Of a DNA stretch of 64,000 bases, positions 36,365 through 43,922 are shown one piece after another. The DNA lies in NCBI GenBank assembly GCA_025210485.1, contig JAOARN010000003.1, positions 1-64,000 of the forward strand, read 5' to 3'. The notes beneath the pieces were generated by a model. That model did no database searches and was not told where the DNA came from. It was given only the letters and a program-made list of their open reading frames with translations. Numbering within the stretch: the stretch's first letter is position 1; each line of letters begins with the position of its first letter. Both the position numbers and the translations under genes were made by a program. This DNA is from Marinifilaceae bacterium. Lineage in GTDB: Bacteria > Bacteroidota > Bacteroidia > Bacteroidales > Marinifilaceae.

Positions 36365-36880
36365 AATGATGATAAAAAATAATTATCAAGTTTGTTGTTA
36401 AACTAAAATGTTAATAGTTAGAACATAAACCAAATTATATAATTAGATATTATATAAGCGTATTTACTTCAGTATTTTGTAATTGATTGAAAAATAAACT
36501 TTTGGATATATAGACCTAGCTTAGCTTAAATTAGACTTACAATATGTATTAACATAAAAAACAAACATATTGTTAGTTAAAATTTATTTAACTATCGAAT
36601 AACCAAAAGTGTAGATATTGCTTAATTCCATAGATTTTTATACTTTAGCGCATCAGCTATTTGAGTCGTATTTTGCTAACTGAGTACCAGTTTGTAAATC
36701 AGCTTTATACGCTATTTTTTCTTGTCTAATTTTAGATTATCTAAAATTTTTATTTTAGCTATAAAATTAAGCATAAATTTAGTTTATAACTTAATACTAT
36801 AGCAGAATCTATTAAAATAAAGCTAATATCGATCTGTTGATCGACCTCCATAATTTTAACATATAAATTAAAACTAAACT
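36365..36880. other. Intergenic region before the KamA-family gene
   Basis: About 515 AT-rich bases. A weak promoter-like pair (TTG at 36618-36620, 20 bases, TACTTTAG at 36641-36648) could serve the downstream gene with a leader of about 225 bases. No open frame or strong hairpin was found. Confidence 0.35.
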
Positions 36881-38152
36881 ATGAAGTATAGAGCATATAC
36901 TCTGAAAACATTTAAAGATATTCCACAGATTTCTAAATTGACCCCTGAAGAAATATTTGATATTGAAGTTGTAGGTGAAGTTTTACCATTTAAGGTAAAT
37001 AACTATGTTGTAGATAATTTGATTGATTGGGAAGATGTGAAGAATGACCCTATCTTTAAATTAACTTTTCCTCAAAAGGGTATGCTCTCTGAAGAAAGAT
37101 ACAATGCAATGGCTGATCTTATCAGAAATAAAGCTAGCCGCGAAGATATAAGAGAGCTTTCAAATAAAATTAGACTTGAATTAAATCCAAATCCAGCAGG
37201 TCAGGCACATAATGTTCCTGTGCTTAATGGTGAGAAACTGGACGGAATTCAACATAAGTATAACGAAACTATGCTATTCTTCCCTTCTCAGGGGCAGACT
37301 TGTCATGCATTTTGCACCTTTTGTTTTAGATGGCCTCAATTTACAAATCTTGATGGGCATAAATTTGGAATGAAAGAGGTGGAGCATTTAATTGAATACT
37401 TGAGACAAAATCCACAAATCACAGATTTACTTTTTACAGGAGGTGATCCGATGGTTATGAAAGCTACAAGTTTCAAATCATATATAGATGCTATTCTGGC
37501 AGCTGATTTAAAAAGTTTGAAAACCATTCGAATAGGAACAAAAACTTTAGGATATTGGCCTTATAGATATACAAATGATGCTGATTCAAAGGAATTATTA
37601 GATGTTTTTAAATCTATTACCGATGCAGGATTAAACCTGTCTGTAATGGCACATTTCAATCATATAAATGAGCTTAAGACTGATGTTGTTTTGGAGGCCA
37701 TAAAAAATATTAGAGAAACAGGAGCTATTATAAGAACTCAATCTCCAATCATGAAACATCTTAATGATGATGCTGATATGTGGGCAAAAATGTGGAGGAA
37801 GCAGGTTGATTTAGGAATGGTTCCATACTATATGTTTATCGCACGTGAAACAGGAGCTCAGGAATATTTTGCAATTGATTTGGAATCAGCTTGGCAAATA
37901 TTTAGGAAAGCATACTCACAGGTTAGCGGCGTTTGCAGAACAGTTAGAGGACCTAGTATGTCTGCTACTCCTGGTAAAGTTCAAATTTCAGGTATTACAG
38001 AAATTAATGGAGAGAAAGTATTTGTACTCAATTTTATTCAGTGTAAGAACGCCGAATTGGTAGGAAAACCATTTTTTGCTAAATATAAAAGCGATGCTTT
38101 ATGGTTGGATGATTTAGAACCAGCTTTTGCGGATAAATTTATATATCAGTAG
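36881..38152 (+). CDS. KamA-family radical SAM aminomutase-like protein
   Basis: A 423-aa radical SAM protein with the cluster motif C141-x3-C145-x2-C148 in QTCHAFCTFCF and the TGGDPMVMK (GGE-like) SAM-binding strand. The overall frame matches a lysine/glutamate 2,3-aminomutase-like branch that starts 'YRAYTLKTFKDIPQI' and is distinct from the lysine-fermentation KamA. The substrate is unknown; candidates are production of a beta-amino acid as osmolyte or antibiotic part. EpmB-type modification of EF-P is less likely because EpmB proteins are shorter. The gene stands alone with its own terminator. Confidence 0.8.
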   Translation: MKYRAYTLKTFKDIPQISKLTPEEIFDIEVVGEVLPFKVNNYVVDNLIDWEDVKNDPIFKLTFPQKGMLSEERYNAMADLIRNKASREDIRELSNKIRLELNPNPAGQAHNVPVLNGEKLDGIQHKYNETMLFFPSQGQTCHAFCTFCFRWPQFTNLDGHKFGMKEVEHLIEYLRQNPQITDLLFTGGDPMVMKATSFKSYIDAILAADLKSLKTIRIGTKTLGYWPYRYTNDADSKELLDVFKSITDAGLNLSVMAHFNHINELKTDVVLEAIKNIRETGAIIRTQSPIMKHLNDDADMWAKMWRKQVDLGMVPYYMFIARETGAQEYFAIDLESAWQIFRKAYSQVSGVCRTVRGPSMSATPGKVQISGITEINGEKVFVLNFIQCKNAELVGKPFFAKYKSDALWLDDLEPAFADKFIYQ

Positions 38153-38161
38153 TATATATAC

Positions 38162-38195
38162 TAAAAGAAGCTGTCATTGTAGACAGCTTCTTTTA
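38162..38195. terminator. Bidirectional terminator between kamA-like gene and the CDP-glycerol transferase gene
   Basis: A perfect 14-bp stem taaaagaagctgtc / gacagcttctttta (38162-38175 with 38182-38195), a 6-base loop and a T-run to the right. It covers the 3' end of the minus-strand gene. Confidence 0.92.
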
Positions 38196-39239
38196 TTTTT
38201 TTATTTTTCCGAATATTTTTTTAGATTTTCTTCTTCTCAGGAAACTGAGTTTTCTATTTTCAGGGACACCGTTCTCAGAAATATATTCAACTACTGCGTC
38301 AACCATTCTTTTTGAGCTATTCCCATCTATATATGGATCATAATTATTAACTATCCATTTGCGTTTGTCTATATATTCTTGGTCGTCCTGAACTTGATCA
38401 TATGCTTCTGTTATTTCATCTATTTCTTTTATATCCTTCCAATATAGATTTTTTCCTATTGTGTTATAGGTGATAACAGGTTTATCTAAAAGTAAGAATT
38501 CATAAATAACCGAAGATGTGTCAGAAATCATAATGTCTGCAGCTATTAAATATCTAAGTATATTAGTATCTTCAATATATAAGATATTTTTATTTTCCTT
38601 AGCTAGTTTTCTGTATTTAGCCTTTAGTTCGTCTGATGTTTTATCGTGAAGTTTAACCAATACTAGACATTCACGCTCTTTAACAAGTTTCTCCAAACCA
38701 ACATTCATATCAAAAGCTGATGTGCATGATGGAGAGAATGTAGGAGCATAAAGTACAATCTTTTTCTTATTAGAATCTGATAATAATTTATTTTTGTAGT
38801 CTGAATAAAGATTCAAGCTTTTGTAGACTGTATCTTGCCTAGACCATCCAGTTTCAACTACCTTGAAATTTTTATGTTTCTTTTCTAATTTTTGAAATTC
38901 CTTAGTGAAAAATGGACCTTGAGTCAAGTACATGTCAAAGTAGGACCTAATCCTAAACTGATCACCTTTTTCAGCAGCATAGCCATGAAAAACACTTACT
39001 TTTACCCCTGAGAGATAGTACGGAATAGAGTTCCCAGGAGCAAATATCATATCAGGTTTCAAATTATATATTTCCTGCATAGAGCAGGTGTATTTGTATT
39101 TGCCTTTGTATGGAAATTTATCTTCGATACCAGATTTTAAAAACCATATAGTTTCAATATCTCTTGATTGAAGTTCTAGGCAAATGGGTTCTAAAATTGA
39201 AAAAGAATAAGGCTGCTGACAGAGTAATACTGCTTTCAT
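38193..39239 (-). CDS. CDP-glycerol glycerophosphotransferase-like protein (TagB/TagF family)
   Basis: A 348-aa GT-B-like polymer transferase. The C-terminal CDP-binding half has the family pattern VLYAPTFSPSC, LVLVKLHDKT, ILRYLIAADIMISDTSSVIYE and LLDKPVITYNT. The family transfers a phosphate-linked alcohol from a CDP donor to a glycan or lipid carrier, as in teichoic acid synthesis. In a Gram-negative genome it more likely decorates an O-antigen or capsule. It follows the aminotransferase gene by 3 bases in a three-gene operon that also encodes a CDP-forming-type nucleotidyltransferase, so the donor is probably made by the neighbours. The exact donor is unknown. Confidence 0.8.
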   Translation of the reverse strand: MKAVLLCQQPYSFSILEPICLELQSRDIETIWFLKSGIEDKFPYKGKYKYTCSMQEIYNLKPDMIFAPGNSIPYYLSGVKVSVFHGYAAEKGDQFRIRSYFDMYLTQGPFFTKEFQKLEKKHKNFKVVETGWSRQDTVYKSLNLYSDYKNKLLSDSNKKKIVLYAPTFSPSCTSAFDMNVGLEKLVKERECLVLVKLHDKTSDELKAKYRKLAKENKNILYIEDTNILRYLIAADIMISDTSSVIYEFLLLDKPVITYNTIGKNLYWKDIKEIDEITEAYDQVQDDQEYIDKRKWIVNNYDPYIDGNSSKRMVDAVVEYISENGVPENRKLSFLRRRKSKKIFGKIKK

Positions 39240-39242
39240 TAA

Positions 39243-40115
39243 TTATCTAATTTTTTTTATTTCCTTAGCAAGATTTTCATAATCAGAAGTTTTTTCAACA
39301 TAGGTGAATATCTGAGTTTTATGACCTTGAACATGTGATCCATATAAATTGTATTTAAGACACAATTCATTAGGAATTATTCCATCCTTGATTGTAAGTA
39401 CAGGACATCTTCTATCTCCTATTATATTTTCTTCACCTATAGCATCTACGATTAGGTCGGAATGAAGATTGATTTCATTTCTGCATTCTGTTAGATCGAA
39501 GGCTTCAAGTTTTTGAAGAAAATCATCATAAAGAGCCATTGCTGGGGTATGATGAGTTTGAAATATAGAATCCGATTTCAACATTCGTGATACATTCATG
39601 TATGAGAATACATCCGTTGAGATTAGATCAGGGTATATTTCTCTATCAATAACTAAAATACCAAGAACAGGTGCAGCTCCTAGAATTTTACTTGAAACAG
39701 TTGCCCATGCTTTTGCATTTTTTGGAATATCATAATATGGAAATGCCGAAACTGCATCGACAAAGTAAGGATTGTCAAATTTGTTAACTGTTGAACAAGA
39801 TGTCTCCAATTGAATCATAAGAGATTTATCAGAATCGGAATCTAATTTATTATATGTTTTTAATAGTTGATTCCATCTAGAGTTAAACTCTCCTTCCACT
39901 CCTACAATCTTTAACTTGTGATTTGTAGAATAAATAAAAGATTCAACAGCAAGAGTACCACTGCCTGTTATTATTAATATTTCGTAGTTCTCAGGAATGC
40001 TAAATTTCTCTCTGAATATTTTTTTAATAGATTTTATCTTGTCAAAAAATATTGGTTCTCTGTGATGAGAATTTATTATTCCTGAATAGTTAGTGCTTTT
40101 ATTTGGACCGAACAT
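39243..40115 (-). CDS. Class V aminotransferase (2-aminoethylphosphonate:pyruvate / alanine:glyoxylate aminotransferase-like)
   Basis: A 290-aa fold-type I PLP enzyme. The GSGTLAVES phosphate-binding turn (residues 51-59), D120 in FVDAVSAFPYYDIP for the pyridine nitrogen and K143 in VSSKILGAAP for the Schiff base are all present. At 290 residues it is shorter than the usual 360, with a trimmed C-terminal domain. The start overlaps the nucleotidyltransferase gene by 17 bases, and the transferase gene follows by 3 bases. Its relatives include PhnW, which acts with the PntC cytidylyltransferase in phosphonate decoration, but no phosphonate-forming PepM is in the window. A conventional amino-alcohol or aminosugar substrate remains possible. 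Confidence 0.72.
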   Translation of the reverse strand: MFGPNKSTNYSGIINSHHREPIFFDKIKSIKKIFREKFSIPENYEILIITGSGTLAVESFIYSTNHKLKIVGVEGEFNSRWNQLLKTYNKLDSDSDKSLMIQLETSCSTVNKFDNPYFVDAVSAFPYYDIPKNAKAWATVSSKILGAAPVLGILVIDREIYPDLISTDVFSYMNVSRMLKSDSIFQTHHTPAMALYDDFLQKLEAFDLTECRNEINLHSDLIVDAIGEENIIGDRRCPVLTIKDGIIPNELCLKYNLYGSHVQGHKTQIFTYVEKTSDYENLAKEIKKIR

Positions 40116-40803
40116 CTTTATTGATTATTTCATTTACGTAGTTTAGATCTTCTTTAAAGTCTACTTCTACACAATTATATTGGGATATATCTAAGGCTTG
40201 GAATTTTACATTATCTTTTTTGATAGATTCTTCCATTCCTTTTTCGTAATAGTCGTTAGCATCACATTCCTGAAGTCTGTTAATAAGAGTTTTGATGTCT
40301 TTTGATGAAATGAAATTCATGCCAACAGCCTCTCCTAATCCATTTTCAACTTCTTTGGAAATTTCCGCTATATTATGTTCTTCATCTAAGGTGTATTTTA
40401 CCTCTTCTTCTCCAACTTTTGAATTGTTAACTGCTGCGAAAGAAATATTCTGATCAATTTTTGTTTTAAAAAGTTTGATTATTTCTTTATCAAAAACAAC
40501 ATCTCCATCAAACCACAATACAGAATCCTCTGGGAATTTTATTAATGCCTTTAGTAAGCTTTTAGAGGTGTTGGTTTGATCAAATATATTATTATAAATA
40601 AAGTTTGCTTCTGGAAAAGCATCCATTATTAAGTCTTTTTTAAAGCCTACAACGATGCTAATATTTTCGATTGGAATTATCTCTGATAGATTTTCAATCT
40701 GCTGTTGCATGATAGTTTTACCATTAGCTAAAGGAGTAAGTGGTTTAGGGAAAGGGTTTCCTAGTCTGGATCCAATTCCTGCCGCTAAAATTACTGCTCT
40801 CAT
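40099..40803 (-). CDS. LicC/PntC-like nucleotidyltransferase (CTP-dependent sugar/alcohol phosphate type)
   Basis: A 234-aa nucleotidyltransferase. The signature LAAGIGSRLGNPFPKPL (with K20) binds the nucleotide. D99-G-D101 in WFDGDVVFD and the aspartate in CVEVDFKEDL provide the metal site, the pattern of choline-phosphate and 2-aminoethylphosphonate cytidylyltransferases. It would activate a phosphate or phosphonate head group with CTP. It is first in the operon with the aminotransferase and the CDP-glycerol transferase-like gene, and has a full consensus promoter 180 bases upstream. A sugar nucleotidylyltransferase activity cannot be ruled out. Confidence 0.75.
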   Translation of the reverse strand: MRAVILAAGIGSRLGNPFPKPLTPLANGKTIMQQQIENLSEIIPIENISIVVGFKKDLIMDAFPEANFIYNNIFDQTNTSKSLLKALIKFPEDSVLWFDGDVVFDKEIIKLFKTKIDQNISFAAVNNSKVGEEEVKYTLDEEHNIAEISKEVENGLGEAVGMNFISSKDIKTLINRLQECDANDYYEKGMEESIKKDNVKFQALDISQYNCVEVDFKEDLNYVNEIINKDVRSK

Positions 40804-40981
40804 TTTTCTTAATGTTTTAGTTCAGTTTATAATGATGAGGATAATAAACTGTTTTTGCGATTTTGTATCACATTATGACTGGATATTAAAATATCTTAAT
40901 CTATTTAAAGTATAGAATCTATATGTAGAATAAAATCAAAAACAAGCTTAGTTAACATAATAACATGTGTTGTTGTTGTTG

Positions 40982-41013
40982 CAAATATAAACTTTATACA
41001 GATAAAAATCAAA
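40982..41013 (-). promoter_or_regulatory. Consensus promoter for the nucleotidyltransferase operon
   Basis: On the minus strand: TTTG (41013-41010), a 20-base spacer and TATATTTG (40989-40982). Both boxes match the phylum consensus. The predicted transcript would begin in a CAA-repeat (complement of 40968-40981) and have a leader of roughly 170 bases. Confidence 0.7.
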
Positions 41014-41707
41014 AATATAAATAAGATTAAATCTAATTTATAGATGATTAACGAAAATAGTTTAATAATATTATTCTAAATATGCTAATAGATAGACTTT
41101 AGCACGATCATTAGATGATGTGAAACTATAGCAGTGTTGTTTTTATACAATTAATTTTCCACTTAGAATTAGAAACTCACAAACTTAGATTAATAAAATC
41201 GTAAAATTATCATAAGTTAAAAATAAGGATTATAGGCTATTAATTTATAGCATGAGGTTGGAGATTAATGCGCCAGTTTAAATAATAGGTTGACTACATA
41301 AAATTATGCATATAGTATAGTAAAACCATATATGAATATTTGATTATAATACTTTTCGAGTAAGAATGGTTTCCTCTTTTCTGTTACAAAAATAGATGTG
41401 TATTAATTTGAGAAGTAGATTGTGTCATACTGAGAGCTGTAAATTTTTAGTCTTGCAATGTGATATGATCTTACATATCATTAACTTATATCTATTCTAC
41501 ATAAAGTAAGGGTCTTTGTAAATTCAGAAAAAAAACTATGAATAGATTAGCCTTAGAATTTAATTTGAAATTAACTGAAGGCTAAAGAGTTACCAAAAAT
41601 GCGTTATTGATAGTAGATTTTATCTAGTTTAATAAGTTAAGTTTCAGCCATACAGGCTTATTTAAAAAGGTGGATTTCATAACATCAGGCAATTCTGTTA
41701 TATTTCC

Positions 41708-41784
41708 AAATAAAAATGCTGTAATCCTGAAATAAGCATTAATTAATAATTTTTTTAATTAAAACACCGTGTAGTTATGCTGAT
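41708..41784 (+). repeat. Dispersed ~77-bp repeat, copy B
   Basis: Matches 17906-17983 with about ten differences. Identity covers the aaataaaaa-gctgtaa-cctgaaataag-attaat start, the AT-rich middle and the caccg/c-tg-agttat-ctgat end. Neither copy has an open frame. Two substitutions (G to T) destroy the short hairpin seen in the other copy. Confidence 0.65.
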
Positions 41785-41820
41785 GGTATTTGAATTGATA
41801 AATTAGCGTATATGTTGCAA

Positions 41821-41864
41821 AAAAAAGAGGAACGAAACAGTTCATCTGTATCGTCCCTCTTTAC
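41821..41864 (-). terminator. Intrinsic terminator of ilvE
   Basis: On the minus strand the transcript folds as AAAGAGGGACGA paired with UCGUUCCUCUUU (12 pairs including one G-U), capped by an ACAG/CUGU extension, followed by a run of U. It lies about 30 bases past the ilvE stop. Confidence 0.85.
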
Positions 41865-41892
41865 ATAGGAGTAAAAGCAATGCAATTGCAGA

Positions 41893-42912
41893 TTATTCGA
41901 AATCTACGATTGTATTCCAGTTATGTTTATCTTCTACTGTTCCGTACTGAATACCTCTTAAAGTCTCGTACAACTTCAAGCTAGTTTCTCCAGCTTCCTC
42001 ACCGAAAGTATATTCTATATTGTTATCAGCATCAACGATTTTTCTGATTGGAGAAATAACAGCTGCCGTACCACAAGCACCAGCTTCATTGAAATTAGCT
42101 AATTCGTCAACTGCGATTGGACGACGCTCTACAGTTAAACCTAAATCTTCTGCAATCTGGCATAAACTTTTGTTTGTGATAGAAGGTAGAATTGATTCAG
42201 ATTTTGGAGTAACGTATTTGTTTCCTTCAATACCGAAGAAGTTAGCAGGACCACACTCGTCAATATATTTCTTTTCTTTTGAATCAAGGAATAATACTGC
42301 TGAGTATCCTTTGTCGTGTGCTAATTCACCTGAACGTAAACTTGCAGCATAGTTACCACCTACTTTGTAGCAACCTGTTCCTTGTGGAGCAGCTCTATCA
42401 TATCCTCTATAGATTACATAGTCAGTTGGTTTGAATCCTTCTTTGAAATATGGACCTACAGGCATTACAAATACAACAAATGTATATTCAGCAGCTGGTT
42501 TTACACCTACTTGTGCACCAGATCCGAATAATACAGGACGGATGTATAATGAAGCTCCTGATTCGTATGGAGGAATCCATTTTTTGTTTAATTGAACAGC
42601 CTTAAGAATAGCTTTTTCAAAGATATCAAGAGGCAATTCTGCCATCATAATACCATGACATGAGTTTTGTAAACGCTTACCATTCTCTTCTAGACGGAAA
42701 ATTCTAACATTACCATCAGGACCTTGGAATGCTTTTAAACCTTCGAAAGCTTGTTGTCCATAGTGAAGACCTGTACAAGCCATGTGTACATTTACTTGAT
42801 CAGATTCTGATACTTCTAATTCTCCCCACTTGCCATCTTTGTAAGTGCATCTTACATTGAAATCAGTTTTTGTGTAACCAAAACCGAATTCACTCCAATT
42901 AATGTTTTCCAT
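41893..42912 (-). CDS. ilvE: Branched-chain amino acid aminotransferase
   Basis: Fold-type IV PLP enzyme (339 aa) that makes leucine, isoleucine and valine from their keto acids with glutamate. Motifs include HYGQQAFEGLKAF, the PLP lysine in GCYKVGGNYAAS, and ECGPANFFGI and EAGACGTAAVISPI near the C-terminus. The length and sequence fit the type found in Bacteroidota and other bacteria as BCAT with a longer N-terminus. Codon use here is the most GC-rich in the window, as expected of a highly expressed gene. Confidence 0.95.
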   Translation of the reverse strand: MENINWSEFGFGYTKTDFNVRCTYKDGKWGELEVSESDQVNVHMACTGLHYGQQAFEGLKAFQGPDGNVRIFRLEENGKRLQNSCHGIMMAELPLDIFEKAILKAVQLNKKWIPPYESGASLYIRPVLFGSGAQVGVKPAAEYTFVVFVMPVGPYFKEGFKPTDYVIYRGYDRAAPQGTGCYKVGGNYAASLRSGELAHDKGYSAVLFLDSKEKKYIDECGPANFFGIEGNKYVTPKSESILPSITNKSLCQIAEDLGLTVERRPIAVDELANFNEAGACGTAAVISPIRKIVDADNNIEYTFGEEAGETSLKLYETLRGIQYGTVEDKHNWNTIVDFE

Positions 42913-43085
42913 TTTATGTAAAAAATTAGTGTTTTTATGATAAAAGCCTAAATTAATAGGCGATTTTATTCCTGTTTTATTTTTCTAAAAAAATTAATTT
43001 ATTAACAAAGCTTGTTGATTCTAATCATCTGATGCCTAATTGTTTATTTTTATTAACATCAAATATTAACAAGTTATCAACATGT

Positions 43086-43886
43086 TTAGTTTATTGTTAA
43101 TTCAATTAAATATCCTGAATGTCTTCGGATATTAACTACTATTTCGTTATCTAATATTAAATACTGTCCTTTTACTCCTGTAAGAATTCCTGAAATCTCT
43201 TTCTCTTTATCCAGATTTTTACTTTTTAGTTTTTCTGGTGTATTTTCTAAGGGGTAATTAAATCTATAGACAGTATTGTCTTGACTAATATATTGTTTCA
43301 ATTCGTTGTGCAATAATCTGCTAGCTTTTAATTTTTCTGATTCTAGCATCTGACAACAGGTATTTCCTAATTTTAGCATTTCTTGCCATTTTGTTTTATC
43401 CGAGAAATATTTTTTCATATATACTTCTATAGCACCAGCTATGTGTCGGTTTGGAGTTTCGGCAAGAATAATGGCGCTGCTAGCACCTTGATCGATCCAA
43501 CGAGTTGGAATTTGATTGTGTCTGGTTACTCCTATTTTTACATTTCCCGAATAAGCTAGGTATACTATATGAGGTATTAGTGAATGTTTTTCGGACCAAT
43601 TCATATCTCTAGATATACCAAGATGGGAAAAATCAGTTTCGGGACGTAATACTCCGCTATCTGTTTGTGGAAGAGTTTGATAGCACTTATAACAAAAGCC
43701 TTGAGAAAATGATGTTTTTGTCCTCTTACCACAAGCAATACAGTTAATTGTATTTAGAAAATTGATAGATATATTCTTTCCTAAAAGAGAATTTATATTT
43801 ATTATATCCTCTCCTATTTTTAATGAATATTCTACTCCTTCATCTACTTTTGTAGACATTTTTAGTAAATTACCTGTATACTTCAT
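43086..43886 (-). CDS. DUF2797 protein with zinc-finger-like cysteines and a GIY-YIG-like region
   Basis: A 266-aa member of DUF2797. Four cysteines at C49, C52, C65 and C68 (CIACGK ... FCYKC) form a likely zinc site. The segment VYLAYSGNVKIGVTRHNQIPTRWIDQG (given here in part only) resembles a GIY-YIG nuclease fold, followed by EVYMKKYFSDKTKW. The function of the family is unknown. It starts 36 bases after the polA stop on the same strand, an association consistent with a nucleic-acid role. Confidence 0.78.
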   Translation of the reverse strand: MKYTGNLLKMSTKVDEGVEYSLKIGEDIININSLLGKNISINFLNTINCIACGKRTKTSFSQGFCYKCYQTLPQTDSGVLRPETDFSHLGISRDMNWSEKHSLIPHIVYLAYSGNVKIGVTRHNQIPTRWIDQGASSAIILAETPNRHIAGAIEVYMKKYFSDKTKWQEMLKLGNTCCQMLESEKLKASRLLHNELKQYISQDNTVYRFNYPLENTPEKLKSKNLDKEKEISGILTGVKGQYLILDNEIVVNIRRHSGYLIELTIN

Positions 43887-43922
43887 TTTATATTGATATT
43901 TACATCGATATTTTGTTAATCA

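Larger units (their letters stand above)
40804..41892. other. Large gene-free region between the nucleotidyltransferase operon and ilvE
   Basis: About 1.1 kb of AT-rich DNA. It contains the promoter at 40982-41013, a small TGT repeat (40968-40981), copy B of the dispersed repeat (41708-41784) and the ilvE terminator. No open frame of note was seen; the stretch 41040-41700 holds nothing I can identify. Confidence 0.5.

Noticed and set aside
40968-40981. TGT microsatellite as a phase-variation switch
   Set aside because: It is only four units long, lies outside any coding region and is not between the promoter boxes.
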